NCBI GenBank assembly: GCA_041941305.1
Contig: JBGTQJ010000044.1
Location: 1 to 64,000 of the forward strand
Direction of reading: 5' to 3'
Length of the DNA stretch: 64,000 bases
DNA from: JANSWP01 sp041941305
Lineage (GTDB): Bacteria; Bacteroidota; Bacteroidia; Chitinophagales; Saprospiraceae
Part shown: positions 51,323 through 58,958 of the stretch, in pieces
Numbering within the stretch: the stretch's first letter is position 1
Layout of the letters: each line of letters starts with the position of its first letter
The notes under the pieces: generated by a model
Told to the model about the DNA's origin: nothing
Seen by the model: the letters and a program-made list of their open reading frames with translations, nothing else
Databases searched by the model: none
Program-made: the position numbers and the translations under genes

Positions 51323-53194
51323 TTATTCTTGATCAAATTTTAAATCAAAACGCTTTCGCATTTCATCCATCAGCGGATTTTGCTCTTTCATTTTCCAATA
51401 TTTCTCACTATCCGTCATGGGTTTTGCTTTTTTGGGCAACTGTTTCGCGAGGGCTTTTTCCGGATCTACTTTGATATTCAATAATAACTGTGGAGCATTC
51501 AACTTTTCTCTTAAAAAATCCATCATACTGCCCTCCTGTCGAATGGTATTCACTGCTAAAGTAGAACCTGCAGTGACCACCAGCTCTCCTTTTTCAATTT
51601 TAATGGAGGCACTATTAAAGATGGTCTTGGTAGTCATTTGGTTAATCGTATCAATAAAAGCCTTCCAAGCTTTCCCTACCGCTTCCTGGGTCAATTCAAG
51701 AGCCTGATTTTCGAGCGCTTCTGAAGAAGGTTCATTTTCTTCAATTTCATCATCCATTTCATCCAAAGACAAAATTTTTCTGGTACCCAATTTAGAGTGA
51801 TTTCGCAGAGAATGAGCTGCTTCTTCTACTTCAGCAGCAGCTTCTGGAGTAGCAGCTGTTTTAACTTCTTGTTCCGAAGCCGATTCGGCTGGAGGTTTTT
51901 GATGCTCAGGATGGGGAGGCTCTGCTACTACATCTGGATCTCGCTGAGGATCAATAAATGTGGTCGATTCTTCTTTTGTCGATGATGGCTGCTCCTTGCC
52001 CACTGCCCACCCCGAAGGGGCGGGCTGCCTACTGTTCACATCGCTTTCATCAGTTTTTTTTTTTTCAACAATACTGGCATTTTGTTGTGCCAATTCAACC
52101 GCCTGGCTGATGTAAGCCATTTTGATTAAACATAACTCCACATGAAGTTTTTTGTCTCGGGCCTGCTTGTAATTGATATCGCAATCATTGGAAAGATTAA
52201 GGGCTGTCAAGAGGAAATTAGCCGGAACCAACTGGGCTTGTTTCAGATAGCGCTTTTTCAGGGAATCACTTACTTCCAATAATTTTAAGGTTGCCTGATC
52301 TTTACATACCAACAAATTTCTAAAATGGGCTCCCAACCCATTGATGAACAAATCGGGTTCAAAACCATTTTTCAATATTTCATCAAAAATCAACATCACT
52401 TTAGAAAGATCCTGAACCACTAAAGCATCTGTAAACTTGAAGAAATAATCGTAATCCAGGATATTCAGATTACTAATAACATCATCATAGGTTATTTTTT
52501 TTCCTGAAAAACTTACAATTCTATCAAATATCGAAAGTGCATCTCTCAATGCTCCATCTGCTTTCTGACCTATAATGTGCAGTGCATCTTTTTCAGCCTC
52601 AATGCCACTTTCCTGACAGATTTTTTGTAAATGCTTCACCATACCAGGCACCTGAATGCGCTTAAAGTCAAAAATCTGGCAACGAGAAAGAATGGTAGGA
52701 ATTATTTTATGCTTTTCTGTGGTCGCCAAAATAAAAATCGCATAAGAAGGAGGTTCTTCCAACGTTTTCAAAAAAGCATTAAAAGCAGATTGCGAAAGCA
52801 TATGCACCTCATCAATGATAAATACTTTGAACTGACCTTGTTGTGGCTGAAAGCGAACTTGCTCCACCAAAGTTCGAATGTGCTCTACACTGTTGTTGGA
52901 AGCAGCATCCAGTTCCATGATATTGAAAGAGGAGTTACCATCAAAGGATTTACAGTTATCGCATTCATTGCAGGGTTCGCAGTCATCCGTTTTATTTTGG
53001 CAATTGAGCACCTTTGCCAAAATTCTAGCACAGGTCGTTTTGCCCACTCCACGAGGTCCACAAAAAAGAAAGGCATGCGCCAGATGATCATTTTTCAGGG
53101 CATTCTTTAAAGTCTGACCAACATGCTCCTGTCCCACGACGTCTTCAAAACGTTGAGGTCTGTATTTTCTCGCTGATACGATGAAGTTGCTCAT
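51323..53194 (-). CDS. dnaX: DNA polymerase III subunit gamma/tau
   Basis: This 623-aa clamp-loader ATPase starts at ATG 53194 (MSNFIVSARKYRPQRF); the longer frame to 53272 translates a repeat. It has Walker A GPRGVGKT (46-53), a zinc motif (C65 to C81: NCQNKTDDCEPCNECDNC), Walker B DEVHMLS (~120) and sensor/SRC SRCQIFDF (~160). Domain III follows (~230-370), then a Pro/Glu-rich linker and a tau-specific C-terminal domain (~515-605). A run of 12 A residues (codons E377-K380) and a GC hairpin follow domain III. Shifted frames stop immediately, so a ~381-aa gamma form is possible. Confidence 0.97.
   Translation of the reverse strand: MSNFIVSARKYRPQRFEDVVGQEHVGQTLKNALKNDHLAHAFLFCGPRGVGKTTCARILAKVLNCQNKTDDCEPCNECDNCKSFDGNSSFNIMELDAASNNSVEHIRTLVEQVRFQPQQGQFKVFIIDEVHMLSQSAFNAFLKTLEEPPSYAIFILATTEKHKIIPTILSRCQIFDFKRIQVPGMVKHLQKICQESGIEAEKDALHIIGQKADGALRDALSIFDRIVSFSGKKITYDDVISNLNILDYDYFFKFTDALVVQDLSKVMLIFDEILKNGFEPDLFINGLGAHFRNLLVCKDQATLKLLEVSDSLKKRYLKQAQLVPANFLLTALNLSNDCDINYKQARDKKLHVELCLIKMAYISQAVELAQQNASIVEKKKTDESDVNSRQPAPSGWAVGKEQPSSTKEESTTFIDPQRDPDVVAEPPHPEHQKPPAESASEQEVKTAATPEAAAEVEEAAHSLRNHSKLGTRKILSLDEMDDEIEENEPSSEALENQALELTQEAVGKAWKAFIDTINQMTTKTIFNSASIKIEKGELVVTAGSTLAVNTIRQEGSMMDFLREKLNAPQLLLNIKVDPEKALAKQLPKKAKPMTDSEKYWKMKEQNPLMDEMRKRFDLKFDQE
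52005..52065 (-). promoter_or_regulatory. A12 run and GC hairpin in dnaX (possible frameshift site)
   Basis: On the coding strand 12 consecutive A (52065-52054) are followed 28 nt later by GCCCGCCCC-TTC-GGGGTGGGC (52025-52005, nine pairs including one G-T). With one A added or two removed, the frame reads Asn then TGA; with one A removed (or two added) it stops after five more codons. E. coli and Thermus dnaX make gamma by frameshifting or transcriptional slippage at A-runs. Use of this one is inferred. Confidence 0.6.
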
Positions 53195-53210
53195 AGAAGG
53201 TTTTAGAGTA

Positions 53211-53299
53211 GGAGAATTTGAGAGATTGAGAGATTGAGAGATTGAGAATTTGAGAATTTGAGAGAATAGCATTCACATGCTCATACTCTCAAATTCTCC
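53211..53299. repeat. GAGATTGA repeat hairpin upstream of dnaX
   Basis: GGAGAATTTGAGAG (53211-53224) pairs exactly with CTCTCAAATTCTCC (53286-53299). Between them GAGATTGA octamers repeat three times, followed by GAATTTGA units. The vocabulary is shared with the repeat at 26152-26228. It lies between dnaX and the nucleotidyltransferase gene. Confidence 0.9.
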
Positions 53300-53327
53300 T
53301 CAAAGAGTCCAAAATTACGAAATCAAA

Positions 53328-54146
53328 CTAGAAAAGGTGATAGAAATTTTCCACAGGTCGATCACATTCTTTAATGATGTAATTCATGTAATCCATCGTC
53401 TCTTTATAACGCAACCAGGCAGATGGATAAATAGCACCACTTTTACCCTTCCTTATTCGAATGGCTTCTTTGAGGATGTTTTTAAACTCTCCAGGAAAGT
53501 TTTTCAAGCAGTATTCACCAGCTTCCAATTTGGAGGCAATCTGATGGGTTTTTAACGTAAAATATTGTCTCGACAATCCCAAAACACCCCACTCTACCAA
53601 TCTGGGGAAGATAACCAGTAACCAACTCTTATAAGACCACCAGATGGAATGAGTTTTTACCCAATCTGCCCAGTAGCTATGCATATTTTCGTGGATGTAA
53701 TCCACCAATAGATAGGAATCCACCTCAAAGTCCATGTTTTCAGGAGGTCTGCCTACCAGGCTAATTGCATGATTTTTCAATTGCCACCAGGTAACAGGAT
53801 TAATTTCAAAATGACCTGCTCTATGTAATTTCCCTTGAAAAAAATAGGGAATTGCCGGAATTGCTTCTTTGGTTTTTCCCAAATCCTCCCAAGTGAGGTA
53901 AATTCCATTTAGGTTTGGTTTTCGATACTTCCGCTGAATCTTCTTATGAATCTTTCTTAATTCCTGAAATTGTAGGTTGTTTATTCTTTGGGAAGATACA
54001 GTGATAAAATCAATATCACTTTTTTTGGGATGAAAATCACCGAGCGTCAATGAACCATATAGATACAATCCTTCTAAAAAACCAGGTATTTTTTGGTCGA
54101 CTTCATTCTGGTAAAGCTCAAGGATTGTTTTTGCAATTGGATTCAT
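53328..54146 (-). CDS. AadA-like nucleotidyltransferase
   Basis: This 272-aa protein has the nucleotidyltransferase motif GSLTLGDFHPKKSDIDF (G31-S32, metal ligands D44 and D46). A C-terminal helical domain (~150-262) resembles the aminoglycoside adenylyltransferase DUF4111 domain (LLVDYIHENMHSYW, AGEYCLKNFPGEFKNILKEAIRIRKG). Aminoglycoside 3''-adenylyltransferases have this two-domain architecture. The natural substrate could equally be another small molecule, so resistance should not be assumed. It is separated from dnaX by a repeat hairpin. Confidence 0.82.
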   Translation of the reverse strand: MNPIAKTILELYQNEVDQKIPGFLEGLYLYGSLTLGDFHPKKSDIDFITVSSQRINNLQFQELRKIHKKIQRKYRKPNLNGIYLTWEDLGKTKEAIPAIPYFFQGKLHRAGHFEINPVTWWQLKNHAISLVGRPPENMDFEVDSYLLVDYIHENMHSYWADWVKTHSIWWSYKSWLLVIFPRLVEWGVLGLSRQYFTLKTHQIASKLEAGEYCLKNFPGEFKNILKEAIRIRKGKSGAIYPSAWLRYKETMDYMNYIIKECDRPVENFYHLF

Positions 54147-54210
54147 TAAGTATAAAAGTAATTTATTATCAGAAAATTTCTCTCAGCATTGTCAATGCTT
54201 CATAAAACCT

Positions 54211-54314
54211 TCTCTGAAAATTTAGGTGGTCAAACCAAAAGGGAAGGCAAAAGTGCCCGAAGGAAACGTTGATTTTCCTTTTGGTTTGACTCAAATCACC
54301 TAAATTTTCAGAGA
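54211..54314. repeat. 104-bp palindrome with 32-bp stem
   Basis: TCTCTGAAAATTTAGGTG (54211-54228) matches the inverse at 54297-54314 exactly. GTCAAACCAAAAGG (54229-54242) matches 54277-54290 exactly. Only a 6-nt bulge (54291-54296) interrupts the stem. It lies between the nucleotidyltransferase gene and rpsT, both minus strand. No ORF is present. Confidence 0.93.
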
Positions 54315-54323
54315 ACAAAATAA

Positions 54324-54361
54324 AAAAGTGTATCCCGACTGAAGCGTCGAAATACACTTTT
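54324..54361 (-). terminator. rpsT terminator
   Basis: AAAAGTGTAT (54324-54333) pairs with ATACACTTTT (54352-54361), with an inner CGAC/GTCG stem. On the minus strand the T-rich end follows the stem. It lies 35 bp after rpsT. Confidence 0.8.
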
Positions 54362-54395
54362 CTGAATATCTTGTAAACAAATATTCAAAAGCTTA

Positions 54396-54650
54396 TTAGC
54401 CCAAACCTCCTACAAATCGAGTAAGCTTGCTTTTTAAATTGCTTGCTTTCTTTTTGTGCCAGGTATTTTTCTTTGCAAGGCGGTCAATCATACTGATTAC
54501 CTTTGGCAAAAAAGTTTCGGCTTCTTTTTTATCTTTCATCTCCCGCAATTTTTGAATCGCAGAACGAGTAGATTTTTTGTAATAACGATTACGCAAACGA
54601 CGCTTGGCATCTTGTCTGATTCTCTTCTTAGCTGATGCGTGATGAGCCAT
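54396..54650 (-). CDS. rpsT: Ribosomal protein bS20
   Basis: This 84-aa Lys/Arg-rich helical protein begins MAHHASAKKRIRQDAKRRLRN, the bS20 signature, and contains IQKLREMKDKKEAETFLPKVISMIDRLAKKNTWHKKKASNLKSKL, typical of the family. It binds the 5' domain of 16S rRNA in the small subunit. A -7 box TACCTTTG (minus strand, 54725-54732) lies 75 bp upstream. A good terminator follows. Confidence 0.97.
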   Translation of the reverse strand: MAHHASAKKRIRQDAKRRLRNRYYKKSTRSAIQKLREMKDKKEAETFLPKVISMIDRLAKKNTWHKKKASNLKSKLTRFVGGLG

Positions 54651-54724
54651 AAAAATATTATTTACTAGTTACAATTTTTGATAAACGATTTCAATAAACA
54701 TCGAAGCTTTTCGAAATCGGGGCG

Positions 54725-54732
54725 CAAAGGTA
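54725..54732 (-). promoter_or_regulatory. -7 element of rpsT (TACCTTTG)
   Basis: CAAAGGTA on the plus strand reads TACCTTTG on the minus strand, a perfect TAnnTTTG match 75 bp upstream of rpsT. No exact -33 box is seen. Confidence 0.55.
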
Positions 54733-54773
54733 GTTATTTGTTTTTAAATTTCACCTTTCCTTTTTAAGCTTTT

Positions 54774-55181
54774 TTATAAAAAATTTGAAATATAATTCAA
54801 ATATCCTTGCCTGCCTCGTTCTTTATTCCATTTTTTGGCTGATTTTTCAAGACGACGAAAGCAATACAAATATTTTTCTTCCTCGGTTTCAGTTTTGAAA
54901 GCTGCACGGCTGAAACGCTTTCGAGGTTTTTCTGGATTTTTCTCTTCTAATCCCCTCAATTGCAAAACAGCTTGTATAGCTTCTAATAATTCACGTTGGA
55001 TTTGGAGCATTTCCGGCAATTCGGGAGTTCTTCTGGTTACCAGGCTTCTGTAAAAATTAATTAAAGCTTCATATACCTTTATGACATCTAAATCTGTCAT
55101 TTTGGGGTACCTTTTATATCCTTCCGTTACAGCAAATTCAATATTTTGTAGAATGTCTAAATGTTTTGGTTCTCCTTGCAT
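54774..55181 (-). CDS. Conserved-looking protein of unknown function
   Basis: This 135-aa hydrophilic helical protein begins MQGEPKHLDILQNIEFAVTEGYKRYPKMTDLDVIKVYEALI. The C-terminus is basic (KPRKRFSRAAFKTETEEEKYLYCFRRLEKSAKKWNKERGRQGYLNYI). No family is recognised. Its stop lies upstream of rpsT, and its start is only 12 bp after the fadJ-like gene, so it is probably translated from the same mRNA. A small adaptor or regulatory role is a guess and is not claimed. Confidence 0.65.
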   Translation of the reverse strand: MQGEPKHLDILQNIEFAVTEGYKRYPKMTDLDVIKVYEALINFYRSLVTRRTPELPEMLQIQRELLEAIQAVLQLRGLEEKNPEKPRKRFSRAAFKTETEEEKYLYCFRRLEKSAKKWNKERGRQGYLNYISNFL

Positions 55182-55193
55182 ACTTATTGTTTG

Positions 55194-57314
55194 TTAGTGA
55201 AAAGTTGTTTTTTTAGCAGACATTGAAATTAAAGAATCACAAGGGGTGAATTTCGCTCCGTATTTCTCCTTTAAATCGTTCATAATTTCAACAACTTTAT
55301 CTACTCCTAAAAAGTCCATATAACTAAATGGTCCTCCGGTAAAGGGCAAAAAGCCAATACCAAATACAGCTCCCAAGTCCCCGTCTGTTGGATTTGCAAT
55401 AATGCCCTCTTCCAGACAAATTGCAGCTTCATTGAGCATTAGCATCAAAGCCCGATTTTGAATTTCTTCTCTGTCAAGAGATTGATTCCCATTTCCATTG
55501 AAGAATTGATAAGCCGATTTATCAGCTCCTTGTCTTTTTCCTTTTTTATCGTATTGGTAAAATCCTTTTTTATTTTTTCGGCCCAATCTACCAGCATTAT
55601 ACATGTTCACTACTCCCTTACTGATTTCAAAACCTTCCCGGTCTTCCACAATTTTCTCACTACTCCCTACCACATGAGCGGCAATGTCTAAACCAACCTG
55701 GTCAAATAGTGTTATTGGTCCTACAGGAAATCCTTTTTTCTTTAAAGCTTTATCAATCGCAGTAAAATCAATTCCCTCATCAATCATTATCAAACATTCA
55801 TTCATGTATGGTGCTAGAATTCGATTGACATAAAATCCAGGGCTATCTTTCACCACAATGCAGGTTTTACCCTGACGAATACCAAAATCATAACAGGAAG
55901 CAATTACCCAATCAGCTGTTTTGTCTGTTTTTACAATTTCCAATAGGGGCATTTTGGGAACGGGTGAGAAATAGTGCATACCTATCACGGTTTCGGGACG
56001 TTTGGCATGATTTGCCATTTCAGTGATAGAAAGAGAAGAGGTATTGGAAGCGATTATGACATCTTTCTTACAGTGTTTCTCAATATCCTCAATGATCTTT
56101 TTCTTCAAATCCATTAATTCCAAAACAGCCTCAATAACGATGTCTGCATTTTCATAATTATCATAAGTCAGTTGACCTGAAACCCTTCCAATAATTTCCT
56201 CCGCCTGGGGTTTGGTGATGGACTTGTATTTCAACTTTTTCTTTAAGCCTTTCCAGATTTGTTTTTTTGCACCTGATATCGTTTCCTCTTTAATATCTTT
56301 CAACAACACATCAATCCCCTTTCCTACACTAACTTCTGTGATGCCTGCTCCCATAAAGCCCCCTCCTATCATTCCCAAAGTTTTCAGCTTTTTAACTTTA
56401 TCGGGCATTGGATTTTTCTTATTGGCGCTCATATTGAAAAACAAACCCCTCATTGCTTTGCTTTCAGGAGTAAGCATTAATTTTTCAAAATACTCCAACT
56501 CTTTCTCATAACCTGCCTTGATTCCTTTTTTATATCCAGTTTCTACGGCATCTAAAATCGCCGGGATGGCAGGATAATTTCCCTGCGATTGTTTCAAAGC
56601 CATTTTTCGGGCCTGTTTAAACACAATCCCTCTTCCAATTGCAGTATCCTCCAGGAACCAATTCACAAAGCCTTTTTTTCGCTTCTTTCTTTTGTATGTC
56701 CCTGCCACCAACCGCTTTGCAACTTGTATAGCTGCATGATGCAATTTATTTTTATCTACCAATTCATCTACCAGCCCCATTTTTTTGGCTTGCCCCGCAT
56801 AAATATTTTTGCCGGTCAACATCATATCCAGCGCTTTCTGGATGCCCACCAATCTGGGTAACCTTTGCGTTCCCCCTCCTCCAGGTAACAAACCAATTTT
56901 TACTTCCGGCTGCCCCATTTTTGTGGAGGGATGATTGGAAGCCACTCTTGCATGACAAGCCAATGGCAATTCGGTACCCAGTCCAAATCCAGTTCCATGA
57001 ATGGCTGCAACCAAAGGTTTGCCATTTTTCTCTTGTTCTGCCAACATCTCCAGGCCCCGAGCCTGAATAGGTCTAAAGTCTCCTTCCTTCTCAATAGCAA
57101 AAGATTTAATATCGGCACCAGCAATAAAATCTTTCTTTTTACTAATAATCACGGCAGCCTGAACCTCATCATCCTTATTCAAATCTTCGAAGACTTGTTC
57201 AAATACCTGCATCAGGGTTGGAGAAATCACATTCATTTTTTCGTGCTTCACATCCAGCCACAATGTTGCGATTCCATCTTTTTTTTCTACGGTTAGATAA
57301 TCCTGAATATTCAT
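55194..57314 (-). CDS. fadJ: Bifunctional enoyl-CoA hydratase/3-hydroxyacyl-CoA dehydrogenase
   Basis: This 706-aa multifunctional beta-oxidation enzyme has an N-terminal crotonase domain (~5-200) with FIAGADIKSFA, the catalytic Glu of GLGTELPLACHARVAS and the catalytic Glu of GQPEVKIGLLPGGGGTQ. The dehydrogenase part (~312-500) has the NAD motif GMIGGGFMGAGITE, SNTSSLSITEMA and the catalytic His of GMHYFSPVPKMPLLEIV. The C-terminal domain contains KDSPGFYVNRILAPYMNE. It converts trans-2-enoyl-CoA to 3-ketoacyl-CoA. A thiolase gene is not adjacent. Confidence 0.94.
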   Translation of the reverse strand: MNIQDYLTVEKKDGIATLWLDVKHEKMNVISPTLMQVFEQVFEDLNKDDEVQAAVIISKKKDFIAGADIKSFAIEKEGDFRPIQARGLEMLAEQEKNGKPLVAAIHGTGFGLGTELPLACHARVASNHPSTKMGQPEVKIGLLPGGGGTQRLPRLVGIQKALDMMLTGKNIYAGQAKKMGLVDELVDKNKLHHAAIQVAKRLVAGTYKRKKRKKGFVNWFLEDTAIGRGIVFKQARKMALKQSQGNYPAIPAILDAVETGYKKGIKAGYEKELEYFEKLMLTPESKAMRGLFFNMSANKKNPMPDKVKKLKTLGMIGGGFMGAGITEVSVGKGIDVLLKDIKEETISGAKKQIWKGLKKKLKYKSITKPQAEEIIGRVSGQLTYDNYENADIVIEAVLELMDLKKKIIEDIEKHCKKDVIIASNTSSLSITEMANHAKRPETVIGMHYFSPVPKMPLLEIVKTDKTADWVIASCYDFGIRQGKTCIVVKDSPGFYVNRILAPYMNECLIMIDEGIDFTAIDKALKKKGFPVGPITLFDQVGLDIAAHVVGSSEKIVEDREGFEISKGVVNMYNAGRLGRKNKKGFYQYDKKGKRQGADKSAYQFFNGNGNQSLDREEIQNRALMLMLNEAAICLEEGIIANPTDGDLGAVFGIGFLPFTGGPFSYMDFLGVDKVVEIMNDLKEKYGAKFTPCDSLISMSAKKTTFH

Positions 57315-57341
57315 GCTTTGTTATTTTCGAGCAAAGAAAGC

Positions 57342-57380
57342 AAAAAAAAATGGTCGCTAACCAAAGTCAGTGACCATTTT
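57342..57380 (-). terminator. Terminator of TPR gene
   Basis: AAAATGGTCGCT pairs with AGTGACCATTTT around a ~10-nt loop, with an A-run on its left that becomes a T-run for minus-strand transcripts. It lies just downstream of the gene ending at 57403 and upstream of fadJ. Confidence 0.85.
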
Positions 57381-57402
57381 ATGTTGGGTTGTATGTTTCA
57401 GA

Positions 57403-58422
57403 TTATGCGCACTCTTCAAGCAATTCAGCTGCTTTTTCAGACCCCCTTTCGGCAGCCTCCTTAAAATCATTGACAAATCCACTTTCACCAGCTTTTTGCT
57501 TGGCAATACCCCTGTACAAAAATTGTTCTGCCTCTATTTTTGCTTCCTTAGCTTCTATAGCCAATGCTGCATTAAACGCATCGATTGCCTCACCATATTC
57601 TCCAATTTCTATGAGTGCTTTTCCATAATTTACAAAAGCCAATTCTCTCCATTTGAAATTGGGATCTGTTTCTTTAAAAGGACGCTTTGTAACCAATTTA
57701 TATTCAAAAACAGCTTTTTGATATTCACCTAGCTTCAAATGGCATTCACCTTTCAATCTCCTGGCACTCCAGTAAATTGGTTGATGAGGGATGGATTTTT
57801 TGGCACACAACTCTAAATCTGATATCGCTGACTTATAATCGTTATCCTGTAGCTTTACATGGGCTCTACCCCAATATGGTTCAGGATTATTAGGGTTGAT
57901 GTCTATACTTTTTGAAAAATCGTAAAGCGCATCTTTGAAGTTTCGTAAACGAAGATTGATATAACCTCTTCTTTCATAAGCCAGGGCATGGCGCTCAAAT
58001 TTCTCAATCGCACGATTCAGAGCAATAATCGCTTCATTTTCCATGCCTGCTTCTTCCACCAATTCACGACCTTTCAAAAAACTTTGTACCGCTGCCTTGT
58101 CACTATCTGGTTCAATTTGAACTGCCTCAATCAATTTTCCTTCAGAAATCACCCATACTCTGAAATTGCCGGCTATTGCAAATTCATTGATGTACTTGAG
58201 AAGGTTAATTGTATTTTTCCAGCTTTTTTCTGCCGATTGGGCAATCATGCGTGGAACGGTGAGGGAATAGGAGGAATCTTGAAAAATTTCTTCCTCTTTA
58301 AGAAGAATATCATTTCGGTAATAATTGAGTGTGCGGTGCTGAAATTGTTTCAACACCTGTTCATAGCTCCTTTCGGAGCCGAATTCCAGATGACCGGAGA
58401 AGATAGTTTTGTAAGTGCTCAT
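57403..58422 (-). CDS. Cytoplasmic TPR protein
   Basis: This 339-aa protein has an N-terminal ~120-residue domain (STYKTIFSGHLEFGSERSYEQVLKQFQHRTLNYYRNDILLKEEEIF ... FAIAGNFRVWVISEGKLIE) of unknown fold. At least five TPR units follow through ~125-335 (FLKGRELVEEAGMENEAIIALNRAIEKFERHALAYERRG, DALYDFSKSIDINPNNPEPYWGRAHVKL, AVFEYKLVTKRPFKETDPNF, YGKALIEIGEYGEAIDAFNAAL). No signal peptide is present. It ends in a good terminator before fadJ. A scaffold role is likely from the repeats; no partner is evident. Confidence 0.8.
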   Translation of the reverse strand: MSTYKTIFSGHLEFGSERSYEQVLKQFQHRTLNYYRNDILLKEEEIFQDSSYSLTVPRMIAQSAEKSWKNTINLLKYINEFAIAGNFRVWVISEGKLIEAVQIEPDSDKAAVQSFLKGRELVEEAGMENEAIIALNRAIEKFERHALAYERRGYINLRLRNFKDALYDFSKSIDINPNNPEPYWGRAHVKLQDNDYKSAISDLELCAKKSIPHQPIYWSARRLKGECHLKLGEYQKAVFEYKLVTKRPFKETDPNFKWRELAFVNYGKALIEIGEYGEAIDAFNAALAIEAKEAKIEAEQFLYRGIAKQKAGESGFVNDFKEAAERGSEKAAELLEECA

Positions 58423-58958
58423 TTCGCTGCTGATTTGAGGATGTTAACAATTTGAATCTACAAACTGTGTGCAGTTCCTCTGCCAAACGGTTTTTGCTTC
58501 TCATTGATCGTTTGTTTTTCGGTTTTATTCGCAAGGTTGTATACTACCTTTGTGCTTATCCATGGGTTGAGATATATTTACTACACGCAGTTTTCTCTTA
58601 AAGTATGTAAGTTCCCAGATAAAACCCTCCCGGAAAAGATTGTTTTTGTTGGGAGTATGCCTCAGTAAGAAGATAAATGCAAAAATCTAAAAAAAGTTTG
58701 TATAACCAAAGGGTTTTTTACAGTTTCGCACATTTTTTTTGCAATTTGCTTGTAAAATCCAAATATTCTTATATAGAAAAATTCTAATGTGGGTAGTTGT
58801 CAGAAAAGCATGTTTGGCAAATGCTACCAAATTCAACGTAAGATTTTGATATTTGTTCCAATTATCATATATAAATCGCTGATTATTTTTTAAAAGGTCA
58901 TAACTATTTAGGATACGGAATCATTTTTTAAGGAAGTGGTCTACTTATTTTTTTAAAT
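58423..58958. other. 535-bp intergenic region with candidate RNA promoter
   Basis: There is no coding signal on either strand. A perfect plus-strand -7 box TACCTTTG (58545-58552) points into 58558-58725, described separately as a candidate RNA. The rest is AT-rich without clear repeats. Confidence 0.6.
58558..58725 (+). ncRNA. Candidate 6S-like noncoding RNA
   Basis: Downstream of TACCTTTG (58545-58552) the sequence can form an outer stem (TTATC with GATAA near 58673, TTGAG with CTCAG at 58661-58665). A large bubble follows, then an apical hairpin CTCCC/GGGAG (58627-58631 / 58651-58655). A weak AACC-AAAG-GGTT-TTTT end lies near 58705. This is reminiscent of 6S RNA shape, and Bacteroidota have a 6S-Flavo class. 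The match is by shape only, not a model score. Confidence 0.35.

Noticed and set aside
53195..53272. N-terminal extension of dnaX (MLFSQILKF...)
   Set aside because: It translates the GAGATTGA repeat hairpin; the canonical DnaX start MSNFIVSARKYRP is at 53194.
53328..54146. Aminoglycoside resistance gene
   Set aside because: The fold and motif fit AadA-like enzymes, but the locus has no mobile or resistance context and substrate cannot be read from sequence.
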